The notes below the pieces were generated by a model. It saw only the letters and a list, made by a program, of their open reading frames with translations. It made no database searches and was not told where the DNA came from. This document shows, in pieces, positions 1-9,502 of a stretch of DNA of 64,000 bases (the stretch's first letter is position 1; each line of letters begins with the position of its first letter). The translations under genes were made by a program, and so were the position numbers. The stretch covers positions 3,985,905 to 4,049,904 of the forward strand of contig CM020512.1 in the NCBI GenBank assembly GCA_009823395.1, written 5' to 3'. This DNA is from Thamnaconus septentrionalis. Lineage: Eukaryota > Chordata > Actinopteri > Tetraodontiformes > Monacanthidae.

Positions 1-615
1 CTCGGGGATAACAAGCCGTTAGCATCGACACGTTACATCTCATTGCTTTGATCACAGCAAATAGTTTCTGTTTGAGCAACTTCAGGCAATTTAATCTAGA
101 GCCGTTCTTTTTTTTTTATTTCTGTCCCAAAGCTGTGTGTCTTTATGTTGGGCTGCCAGGGGCCTCCTTGTATTCACTTAAAAGCTAATTTTGCCTTGTC
201 GTCACTGCAGCGCTGTTTAAACAGTCAAACCGTGCGTCTCCAAGCTCACTTTCAGTTGCGTGAACTAGAGTGAACCGCACAACAACGGAACGGTTGTTGT
301 CACAGAGCGATGCGGTGGCAGCGACATCAGCTGTAATTACTTTTTTTTTCCCCCCCCTGATAATTTCGTGAGCAACCTTCAGCTCCTGCGGAAATAATCA
401 GGGCTGTTGGGTGTACCCACATAATTGTTTGCTATTTTTCAAACCTGAAGCTGACACTTGCAGATTATTTTGAAGTACAAATTTTATGATAGCCGTGCTG
501 CGCTCCTCTGACACTTTCCCTCAAACTCAGAGTCGATCGCTGATTGCGAGTTTCATTTGCTTCTGTCTTCCAGGGAAGCTCATGTTGCTTTTCCCCCAGG
601 TTATATTACATACCG

Positions 616-751
616 TTAGCCTCATAGCATAGCCGCCAAAGTCATTTTTGAACGTTTTCGGAAAACAAGAAAAAACACATGGGTATTTTCTTTTCAGATA
701 TCACAATTTGGCCAAAAAACGACTTAGGCGGTTATGCTATTAGAGGCTAAA
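616..751. mobile_element. MITE-like element with about 26-34 bp terminal inverted repeats
   Basis: The left end (from TTAGCCTC, then ATAGCATAGCCGCC and AAGTC) is mirrored at the right end by GACTTAGGCGG, TTATGCTAT and GAGGCTAA. The arms match with a few mismatches and one small gap, and enclose about 80 bp without coding potential. This is the form of a short non-autonomous DNA transposon or foldback element. No clear target-site duplication was identified and the superfamily is not assigned. Confidence 0.6.
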
Positions 752-2549
752 GATGTGTAAAGTTTCACATGCTCACATATGTTACGCCCTTAACTTTCCC
801 TCTTTCGTCCCCCGGCATGAATCTCTGAGTTTTGCACGGACGCCATTCGACCTGTCTTTGCCTCCGCACGACCATTGACGACTGAGTGAACACACAGGTG
901 ATATTATAGTTTCATCTCATCTGGTGATCACACTCTCTGGCACCTACTTCCCCCTCCCCCGGCCCTCCCTCTCTGGCCATTACCGCAGCGTTCGGGGGAG
1001 GGCGGTGAGTCTGCCGGCAAATCTTCATAAATCCTTCCACAGTGGCTTCAGACTTGACTGTATAATATCTGTCTTCATCTGAGAATGCACAGGCCCGGCC
1101 ACCTGCTTTTCCTCTGCTCACCCCCCCCGACTCCCCATCCTCCCCTGCCCTGCCCCCCCTCCCTCTACGCTTTGTGAACTTAATAAAAGCTGCCATTAAG
1201 CAGCGCTTCATCTGTTTGGGCCTTAATCTGCCTTATAGGCATCATGTGACCACATATGCAGTGCACACCTGTCATGTGCGTGTGTGTGTGCGTGTGTGTC
1301 CATGGCCTCCTCTCCACACTGCTGATACTCTCAGTCAACCTGTCCCTGGCACATCAACACACAGTGTGTCAGCAGAACCGGCAGATGAGCTCCACTCCAC
1401 TATATTTATATACGCACACACATTCATTCATAACTTCAATGTGTTTTTTTTTTTGTTGTTGCTTTCTGTCCTACTTAAAAATATGTACACATATATTGCA
1501 GACACGAAGATGAGCAGCACTGATCCAAATGGATCGAAGCAAAAGTTTAAAGGAAGAGGTGGAGTGGACAAAATGTGAAGTTTGTCAAACGTGTGTATTT
1601 GTTATATAAAGCATCTCGCAGATCAGGCCAAATTCAAGCTAGCCAATTTGCCTTTAGTGCAAAAGTGCAGTATATTTCCCAAAGTCTAAAACAGGAGCCG
1701 TCCATTTGACATTTTTTCCTTCACTACACATCTCGCTTTATTTGCCCACCACTTTGCCGACCTTTTTTTTTTTTCACTCTGTTAATTAAAACAGTAAAAT
1801 GAGCCGTCTTTGCGGCGGCGGCCTTTACAGGATTTGGAGGTCGTTTCCGTCTGGTTTTTGAGTAATATAATTTTCATGTTTATTCTCTCTCCGTATTTTT
1901 TTTTTTGTCCTGGTAGATTATATCCAGGATGCCAGCTGGCTGACAGATGGTGATGCCTTTACCCCTGTTTTTTTTCCCTTCTTCTTCTTCGTCTTCTTCT
2001 TTTTTTTTTTTTTTATTAAAAAAACATCAGAAGGAAGAGAAGCAGGAAGGACAGGAACAGCTGGGGAGGGGTGGCCTGGCGAGGGGAGGGGGCCAGACAG
2101 AAACAGCACACTGGCCACTGGGTGACATGAGAGGGGAGGGCGGAGGAAGCCGGCACATGGCTGCAGGCAAAGAAAAATTAAAATGAGTGAAAAAAGAAGC
2201 CAGGAAGAAAGAAAGAAAAAAAAAACCCTGGTAACTGCAAACTTGCCAAACAAGAAATCTCCATCAGAGGCCCTGAGGACTCACAACAACACAGCCAAGT
2301 GTTGATGTTTGACGTTCTGATAGCTTCTTCTTCTTTTTTTTTTTTTTTTAATATTTTTGAAATTAATAAACTAATTTAATTATTTATTTATTTATTTTTT
2401 GTTTCTAAAGTATCCCGGCCTGATTCATTGCAGAACAAGTCGGGGGGGAAATAAAAGGCAAGAGGTCATTAAATATGAATCGGAGCTGTGAGCAGCTGGA
2501 ACAGGGCCACAGGTCTGGGAGTTTTATGTCTCTCTCCCTCTTTCACTCA

Positions 2550-2560
<11 letters not shown>

Positions 2561-2615
<55 letters not shown>
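2561..2615. repeat. (CA)n microsatellite
   Basis: About 27 perfect AC units preceded by a short CT tract. It lies in the 3' flank. Confidence 0.97.
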
Positions 2616-2621
<6 letters not shown>

Positions 2622-2904
2622 GACGGCAGGTTTTCACCTCCCTCCTCTAATGTCAGCATGTGCACAACTTGTCATACTAACAGCTTCTTTATTTTCAAAT
2701 TTGTACAATTCCTATTTTACACACACGTCCCTTCTCCCCCCCCCCCGACGCCTTTTTTTTTTTCACACACAGTTCAAAAGTGGTGTAGTTGGCCCAAGCA
2801 CGTCGTGTCTCGGCGAATGAACAAAACAGGTGCCGCTCAGTCTGTGCCGGACGCAGTAAATTAATCAGCAGCAGGGAAATCTCAGCGAAACGGCCCCGCA
2901 CAAG

Positions 2905-2909
<5 letters not shown>

Positions 2910-2947
<38 letters not shown>
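2910..2947. repeat. (CA)n microsatellite
   Basis: About 19 perfect CA units in the 3' flank. Confidence 0.97.
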
Positions 2948-2950
<3 letters not shown>

Positions 2951-3123
2951 AAAGTGCACAGAAATGACAGCGAGTGAAAAGAAGCGCAGTTGAAATGAAA
3001 GAAGGAACAGCGATGAATGGATTCAGACCAGTGTATTTTCACTTGAGGCCCTGACAGTCAAAAAACTGCTGCAAGTTCACAAGACCGAGGTTCAGACTCG
3101 CTCCGGAAATCTGGGGTAGTCAA

Positions 3124-3156
3124 AAAACAAACAAACAAACAAACAAACAAACAAAC
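3124..3156. repeat. (AAAC)n tetranucleotide repeat
   Basis: Eight consecutive AAAC units just beyond the proposed 3' end of casz1. Confidence 0.95.
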
Positions 3157-3206
3157 CGTTCACGCACACAAGCAAACTATAACGAGTCTATGTGAATTTT
3201 TATCTT

Positions 3207-4547
3207 TTTATTATTCATTTCTCCTTTTAATGGTTTTCTTTTTAAAGGAAGCTGTTCATCAAAGAGCATTTTGTTCATATATAGTTTTTTTTTTTTTTTT
3301 TTTTTACAGAGGAAAATACTGTACAACCATTTTTTTTTTCTTCTCAAAACAGTATCTGGTGGAACATCATCTGAACACATGATTCCGAACGGCCTGATCT
3401 CTTTGTCTTCCCGGGGCCAAGCTCAGGAGAGAACCCGCGATCAGCGTGTCGTCTTGTTGGTCGTACATGTTTGCTCGATATCAACCAGAGGGTGGCTTTG
3501 ACAGCTTTTTCATTTTTAATACTACAATACAGGAGCACTGCCATAAAAGTTTATTTTTTTTTTTAAAATGATTTTATTTAAAATCACAATTCATATTAGT
3601 GTTTCTAATCAGTGTACCATGTCTTTCCTTTGGTGCACCCGTTTCCTTTTATGTTTTTTTCCGTTAACTTTTCAAACGTTCAAATCACAGAAGCAAAAAA
3701 TAAAAACCAGTCTCTTAAATAAATCACAGAACGAGTTCTTTGTCACACGAACATCTATTTGTGCATTAAAGCAAAAAGAGGAAAAAAAACAAAACAAAAG
3801 TGAATGAACTAAAGCAACATCTTTAAAGCAAAAAAAAAATTCCCTGTTAAAAGATCTTTTTTTTTTTTCTCCTTTCAGACGGTAGAAATGAAACTAAAAA
3901 GTGCAATAACACCCTAAAAATGTCTCATTGGAAGGTCACATAAATATTAAATAAAAACCATCACAACAGGAGCTCCAGCAAAGTCAAGAGTGAATGGAAA
4001 CATTTCTTTTCTCGCTCCCGGACGCTTCACTTCCTACGCTGTCGCCCCTCCCTCGCTCCGGAGCCCGCCCCCCCCCCCGACCCCACCTCACCTCGGCTAC
4101 GGACCGATATGCTTCCGACTAACGGCACAACTAAACACAATTTGTAATGCAAACGATGCAAAAATGGTAGAAAAAATATCTATAAATACGCTCAGGAGTG
4201 GCCTGTCATGGTCAGCTATACAAAAGTGTCTATCCACACAAAAAGTCGACGCCTCTGCACGTGTGGGCGGGGCTTATTACGGGGGCGGGGAGTGGGCGGG
4301 CGGGCAGAGCTCTTTTTCGGGGGGGGGGGGGGGGGTGGAGTCGAACGTTTTTTAGCGGAACAAGTGAACAAGCTGGACGCCTGAACTGCAGCCGACCGAC
4401 CGACTGGCGGAAAACATTTTCCTGGTGGAGTCCAAGTTTCCTGTCTTTTTCCTTTTTTTGTTTTTGTTTAAATCGACAACAAAAAAAAAAAACATCCGTG
4501 AGAGGTGGGAACAAGCAACACAAACTCCCCTTTCCTCTCAGTGCTGA

Positions 4548-4586
<39 letters not shown>

Positions 4587-5282
4587 TAATAATAATTAAT
4601 AATTAGAATATTAACACAGAAAAAAAAGGATCAAATGTTTCCAACACATCCTGTTTCCCCATTAGTGATTCACATCCCTTTGTTGTCTTGTTACTGCGTT
4701 ACCGGCGGCGGCGGCGGCCCTGCACTCTTTAATGACGCCCGAGCCTCCCGTATATCGTTCACACACACACGTACATATATAGTTATATAGAGAGATTTGT
4801 TTTTGTTTTTCTAACCTTTTTTTTTTCTTCGTATATTCACACACAGAAAAGTGGAAAAAATAAAAATAAATTAAAGTCAAACATGCACGCACACAAAAAG
4901 ACTGATGTGTAGTAAAATGCTTTACATTGCTGCCCCGTGTGTAAAACAGGGGGCCCCGATTCTGTGTGTCTCCGTTCATATTTTTATTTTTTTTCATTTT
5001 TAATGCATAATTGAATTAATAATGTTGGTCATCTTGTAAACATCGTCATCATCATAAATCATTTTTGGGCCATCATTTTCTCCACGTCGTCGTGTTTGTT
5101 GGTTTTACTCCCCCCACCCCCCACCCCACCCCCACCCCTTTTTTTTTTGTTTGAACGTCTTTATCTTCTTGCAGTCTTTGTTAAATGAGGCCACTTTCAC
5201 TTTTATTTGTTCACAGGGTTTTTTCTAAAACTTTTTTTTTCGTTTGTTTTTTCAACTCTGTTCCTAAAAGTGGGCGCTGGGC
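3207..5282 (-). other. casz1: probable 3' UTR of casz1
   Basis: This is the region downstream of the tail stop codon at 5285-5283. Read on the minus strand it is A-rich, with AATAAA hexamers at 5207-5202, 4988-4983, 3578-3573, 3555-3550 and 3212-3207. The first gives a very short UTR and the last a UTR of about 2 kb. The span is drawn to the last hexamer only as a working limit. It contains an (AAT)n tract at 4549-4598, a G16-17 run at about 4320-4336 and no other gene. The true cleavage site cannot be fixed from sequence alone. Confidence 0.45.
4549..4598. repeat. (AAT)n microsatellite
   Basis: About 15 AAT units with slight degeneration at the right end, inside the proposed 3' UTR. Confidence 0.95.
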
Positions 5283-5418
5283 TCACAGGTCGACGTCGCC
5301 GCGCCTTTCCAGTTGGGAAGAAGAGTCAGTGTGGTTAACGGAAGCATCGAAATCCTGGCGCTCGTCCTTCTCGCCGCCGTCGGCCATCGAGTCGTCGTTC
5401 GAGTCAGTGTTCAGATCC

Positions 5419-5453
<35 letters not shown>

Positions 5454-5617
5454 GTCCTCCTCCTCCTCCCCCTCCTCGGCGTGCGCCTCCTCGGGCGACA
5501 GCTCGTCGTCCAGCTCGGCGTCCAGCGACGTCCCCGTGGCGTCGTCCTGGGCCGCCTGCAGGCCCAGCGGCGGGGTGAGGGTGGGGCGGTCCTGGTGGAG
5601 GTGCTGGAGGTGCTGGA

Positions 5618-5656
<39 letters not shown>

Positions 5657-5959
5657 GCTGCTGCTGCTGCTGCTGCATGGCCTTCTTGCTGCTGAGGTCC
5701 AGCGAGTCGCCCAGGCCCAGGCCGGCGGCGTTCCTCAGGAAGAAGAGCGAGCTGCTGGTGTCGGCGCTCAGGTTGAGGGAGCTGTCCAGGCCGAGGGAGG
5801 GCGGCGGCGGCGGCGGGAACGGGTGGCCGTACACGTCGGACGCCGGGTAGAGCATGGGCCGGGCGGCGCTGTTGATGGCGTGCGGCAGCATGGCGGCCGG
5901 CGAGGAGGTGGGCAGCCCCATGGAGAGGGGCGCTGGGGGTGGTGGCGCGGCGCCGCCCC

Positions 5960-6007
<48 letters not shown>

Positions 6008-6672
6008 GGGCGAGATGGACGTGGCCAGCTCGCCGCGCTCCTGCTTCTCGTGCTTCCTCTTGTGCGAGTCCATCTGCGACATGCCCACCACCGTGTGCTT
6101 GCACTCGGGGAAGGTGCAGTGGAAGTGCGAGCACTTGAGCTTGTACTTGCAGTCGGCCACCTCGCAGTCCACGCTGGAGCTGAACTGGCAGAAGCCGGCG
6201 GCGCTGATCACGTCCTGCTTGCCGTGGTGCTTGCGGTGCGCCGTCACCTTGGTGCTGTCGGTGCAGCGGAAGCCGCAGCGCAGGCAGTGGAAGTGGGTGC
6301 TGTTGCCCGAGAACTGGCAGTCGGCGAAGTTGCAGCTGAGCGACGACTTGAAGCGCTTGAAGTCGTCCAGCACCAGGTTGTCCACGCGGTCGTGGTGCTG
6401 CGCGTGCTTGTACATGTGCGTGCGGCCGCAGAACTTGTAGCCGCAGTTCTCGCGCGTGCAGTGGTAGTGGGTCACCTTCAGGGAGAACTGGCAGCCGGCG
6501 TCCTTGCAGTTCTCATAGAGGTCGTAGCGGCGGAAGCCCTCCAGCATCATGCCCTCGTCCAGCATCTTGCGCGACGAGGCCGTCTTGCGCCGCTTGCCGT
6601 ACGGCGACATGTCCTCGATGATCCAGAAGCGCTTCTTGGAGCCGGTGGCGGTGGGGATGGAGATGGTGTTGC
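5283..6672 (-). CDS. casz1: casz1 e18, last coding exon: fingers 9-11 and acidic tail (frame break)
   Basis: The acceptor is a pyrimidine tract ending CCAG at 6674-6673, and the exon opens by completing a Gly codon before [11 protein letters not shown] basic, NLS-like segment ([11 protein letters not shown], about residues 1480-1490) precedes finger 9 (1510-1548), finger 10 (1568-1604) and finger 11 (1624-1662). All expected Cys and His ligands are present. The finger frame then reads SISPK followed by 14 Gln from CAG codons at 6004-5963. The conserved tail (Gly/Pro-rich, then [20 protein letters not shown], a second poly-Gln, a long Glu run, EDLNTDS) is in a different frame that stops at 5285-5283. 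One missing or two extra bases between about 5950 and 6004 would join them. Uncorrected, the finger frame stops near 5768. An assembly or sequencing error in the repeat is the simplest explanation, but a real allele is possible. Confidence 0.93.
5619..5675 (-). repeat. coding (CAG)n tract, poly-Gln in casz1 tail
   Basis: CTG triplets on the plus strand, interrupted once by CCG, encode Gln runs split by one Arg in the C-terminal tail, followed by the LQHLQHLHQ segment. The human protein as I recall it has no matching Gln run here. Length variation between individuals is likely. Confidence 0.9.
5963..6004 (-). repeat. coding (CAG)14 tract at the casz1 frame break
   Basis: Fourteen perfect CAG codons follow finger 11. 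They read as poly-Gln in the finger frame and poly-Ala in the frame that carries the conserved tail. A G5 homopolymer (plus-strand ccccc at 5956-5960) follows directly. Either could host the indel that separates the frames. Confidence 0.92.
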
Positions 6673-7024
6673 CTGGAGGGGAGACCGAGGGAGGCAGGTT
6701 TGAAAAAAAAAAACATTTGGAGGAAATCAAGCAGCAACAAACTACGAGCAAACTACGAATCAACGCTGCCCTAAAGGAAACTCTCACGTGCAAGAAGGGC
6801 AGTTGGGTTTGTTCACTCCAGTTCATTTTTTATATATCTTGGCCTCTATAGATTTTCATTTCATTTCATTTCTTTTCAGAACTGTTTTGTCTCTCGTCTG
6901 AAATTTTTGGGAACTATCCCTTTAAAGTTGCATCGTTGCATCACTACAGTTGTCCCGGTCACACTCGATAAGCATGCGCATTAGTTCTACACAACGTTGC
7001 ACGTTAAAAAAAAAAAAAAATCAA

Positions 7025-7061
7025 CATCGTCATCATCATCATCATCATCGTCATCATCATC
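7025..7061. repeat. (ATC)n microsatellite
   Basis: About 12 CAT/ATC units with two CGT interruptions, intronic. Confidence 0.95.
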
Positions 7062-7584
7062 TTTCCACACACAACTCTGCGGAGAAAAGGTGAATCACAC
7101 AGTCAAACTCTGCAACAGGAAGTCAAGCGACAGCTGCAGTGCTTGTTTAATGCGCCGGGCGATAGGTACCTGCAGCATCCTGAACTATAGGGACGTCATT
7201 TTTAACCGGAGACGGAGTGGCAATGATGGGGCTGAAAGCTGGTGTGTTGGTTGGCATGACAACACTCCGAGTGGCTCCCAGAGAGGCGCTGAGCAGAGAG
7301 TATGACAGACAGGATGGAGAGAGGAGGTATGGGAGTGAGGGCAGGGGGGGGCGGAGGAGGGCGGAGGAGAGGGACGGGCCCTGGGACGGGAGGCCGGGCT
7401 GGGCGGCTCCGGAGGGGGGCGGGAAAGCGGGAGGGGAGGAGCAGGAGGGGGAGGAGGGAGGAAGAGGTGCGTTGTGGATAGCGCAAGTGTCAGCAGGGGT
7501 GGTAGGAGCAGAAGTGGTGGCGTGGCAGCCTTGTCCTGGAGAGGCAGGTCGACCGAGAGGGCCAAGGACAGGACCAGAGGGGGG

Positions 7585-7586
<2 letters not shown>

Positions 7587-7634
<48 letters not shown>
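7587..7634. repeat. (CA)n microsatellite
   Basis: Twenty-four perfect AC units in the e17-e18 intron. Confidence 0.97.
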
Positions 7635-7636
<2 letters not shown>

Positions 7637-7911
7637 CATCAAGGGTCACGCACACACAGAGGGATGGGAAGGTAAAAAGGGGAAAGATAAAAGATAAGAG
7701 AATGATACAAAAATGAGGCGCATTCAAGACAAGTAACCCAAACACCAGGCAAAACAACGACGATGAGAGTCGTGGATCAAACTGCATGAAGAAGTGTGGA
7801 AGTCACAGGCAAGGCTTCAGATTCAGAGGCGGAGAAACAGAGCAGTGGAGAGCCCGTTTAATCAGCAGCTGTCTCAGTGGGGGGAGAGGAGGCGGGGTTC
7901 TGTTTCAATTC

Positions 7912-8105
7912 CTCTCTTTCCCTGTGGCCACACCCACTTGTCCCGGAGCCACACCCACTTTCCCATAGCCACACCTACTTTCCCGTAGCCACACCTACAG
8001 TACTTCTCTCGTAGCAACACCCACTTTCCACACCTACTTTTTCGTAGCCACACCCACTTTTCTGTAGCCACACCCACTTCGCAGCCACGCCCCACCCACC
8101 CAGTA
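7912..8105. repeat. minisatellite with about 20-bp unit rich in CCACACCC
   Basis: Eight or nine imperfect copies of a unit resembling GTAGCCACACCCACTTTC run head to tail. Copies differ by point changes and a few by length. Both strands stay largely open because of the periodicity, so the frames here are not genes. Confidence 0.88.
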
Positions 8106-8169
8106 TAACGATGCATAACATTTGACTTACACTTATTCCCTCACACATGAGCGTGACACACAATGCATT

Positions 8170-8361
8170 CCCTAACTGGTCATAGGACCAGGCCCTCTGG
8201 AGTCTGGATCTGCTCTGGGTTTCTTCCCACAGGGGAGTTTTTCCTGCCCACTGTCGCACTCTGCTCGCTCTGGGGGCCCAGTTGGGTTTTTTTTCTCTGA
8301 CTGTACGAAGCGCTTTGAGACGCCTTTGGTTGCGATCTAGCGCTGTGCAAATAGAAGCTGA
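8170..8361 (+). mobile_element. 3'-tail fragment of a teleost non-LTR retrotransposon (LINE/SINE type)
   Basis: The order of motifs is characteristic of a very common fish interspersed repeat: GGTTTCTTCC, then GGGAGTTTTTCCTGCCCACT, GTCGCACTC, GCGCTTTGAGACGCC, and a final GCGCTGTGCAAATAG. Only the end is present and there is no reverse transcriptase. The family name (L2-like, RTE-like or a SINE sharing the tail) is not resolved. Confidence 0.65.
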
Positions 8362-8444
8362 CTGATGAAACCTCAAACTTGTCTGGCCTTTTGTGTCTTT
8401 TTTTTTTTTTTAAATGAATTACTTCTTTGTAACACGGCTCTCAC

Positions 8445-8670
8445 CTGCTGGGGAGCCGTCCATGCCCACAGGTGTGCTGGTGCAGCTCCGGTCCGGGTTG
8501 GACGACTCGGAGGAGAGGCCCAGCGGGCTGCTGCCGCCCCCCATGTAGTCCATGTAGTCGTCGGTCTCGTCCATGGCGCTGGAGGAGAAGCTGGAGGTGA
8601 TGGCAGCCTGGCTGGCCAGCGGGCTGGACATCATACCGGAGGCGTCCACCCTCTGGCCCAGAGGCATCAC
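8445..8670 (-). CDS. casz1: casz1 e17, linker between fingers 8 and 9
   Basis: The acceptor is CCCCGCAG at 8672-8671 and the donor is CAGCAG|GTGAGA at 8445. The exon encodes residues 1380-1454, beginning VMPLGQRVDASG. It continues with a Ser-rich stretch and an acidic DETDDYMDYMGGG segment matching the ECMDYTG region of mammalian CASZ1. It ends SSESSNPDRSCTSTPVGMDG, close to the human MDRSCSSTPVGNE. No zinc ligands are present. Phase 0 in, one base out, which joins e18 correctly. Confidence 0.93.
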
Positions 8671-9353
8671 CTGCGGGGACACAAACTCTGTAAAACAGGT
8701 AGGCGGCACCGGAAAGCGACTGACTGGCAGGTGCCTGGGCCCTTTGGAACGCGGACGAGACTTCTGGAGGCATTAAAAAACGTCGCGAGGAAATGAAACC
8801 CGAGAACTTGCGGCGTGGTGCGACGGCGCGAGAGTGAAAAGCAGAACAACCAGAACTAGAAAATCCACATGTTTAAATGAATGTGAACCGATGCACAGGT
8901 TGTGCTGCTGCGGTGTACGCTGAGAAGTGTCACGAGTCAGCAGGCTCATTTCGTGATGAAATGCAACTTGTTGGTCTCCAACCACTCAAAATATTGTGTA
9001 TATGTTGTGTATTGAATTGGTGGAATTTTCTGTTTGTTAAGAAAAACAACCTCCCTTTCACAAATATATATTATTTCACTATTATTATCTCGGCACATTT
9101 AACATTTAAACTTTAAGCGCAAACAACCTCTTACATGTACAAAACGTAACGCGCAGTCGTATCTGTCGCCTTTGTTTTTTTGCGTAACCGATGTTTAATA
9201 AGCAACAGCAGTATTTACAGGGACGCTTCAGAGACAGTCTGTCAGTTGCAGGGCCGTGGAGCCGCTGGTCTCAGGTGAAGTCGGCGGCTCCCTCCTCGGT
9301 TCACCCGAGGTGAGCGCCGCGTTTTCGCGCATTTTTTCCTCAGCGCCCCCTAC
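8671..9353 (-). other. casz1: intron e16-e17
   Basis: A 683-nt intron of unique, moderately AT-rich sequence. No repeat array or extra exon was recognised. Confidence 0.85.
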
Positions 9354-9502
9354 CTGTGACGGGACGCGGTCAAAGTTCTTTCCCAGCATCCTCCTCATGT
9401 GCTTGCGTGCGTGCGAGGTCATCTGATGCTTGAGCAGGAAGGAGAACTGGCAGGCCTCGCGGATGCAGTGGAAGTGGCTGTTGACTTGGTTGTACTTGCA
9501 GC
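9354..9502 (-). CDS. casz1: casz1 e16, most of finger 8
   Basis: The acceptor is CTCTGGCAG at 9505-9503 and the donor is TCACAG|GTAGGG at 9354. It encodes residues 1330-1379: [13 protein letters not shown], then [11 protein letters not shown], then the [10 protein letters not shown] end of finger 8, and [15 protein letters not shown]. It is near-identical to mammalian CASZ1 (one Ala for Gly next to a zinc Cys). The first Cys of this finger lies in e15, so the intron splits the module. Confidence 0.96.

Larger units (their letters stand above)
1..3206. other. 3' flank of casz1, no gene seen
   Basis: No credible coding frame or RNA gene is visible. Open frames here are shadows of CA, CT or poly-T tracts. 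The stretch holds a small inverted-repeat element (616-751), homopolymer T runs, a purine-rich block at about 2030-2220, two CA microsatellites (2561-2615, 2910-2947) and an AAAC repeat (3124-3156). A convergent neighbour would be expected on this side, but none of its exons can be recognised. Confidence 0.6.
6673..8444 (-). other. casz1: intron e17-e18
   Basis: A 1.77-kb intron. It holds an (ATC)n tract (7025-7061), a purine-rich G/A block (7270-7460), a CA microsatellite, a CACCC-rich minisatellite and a retrotransposon tail fragment. No additional exon was recognised. Confidence 0.85.

Noticed and set aside
1..3200. Expected convergent neighbour gene next to the casz1 3' end
   Set aside because: No exon with conserved sequence or splice sites was recognised on either strand.
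5313..6703. Long plus-strand open frames over the last casz1 exon (up to 375 codons), rich in Leu or Val
   Set aside because: They are antisense shadows of the GC-rich finger exon and CAG/CTG repeats. They have no domain, and the minus frame has clear conserved fingers.
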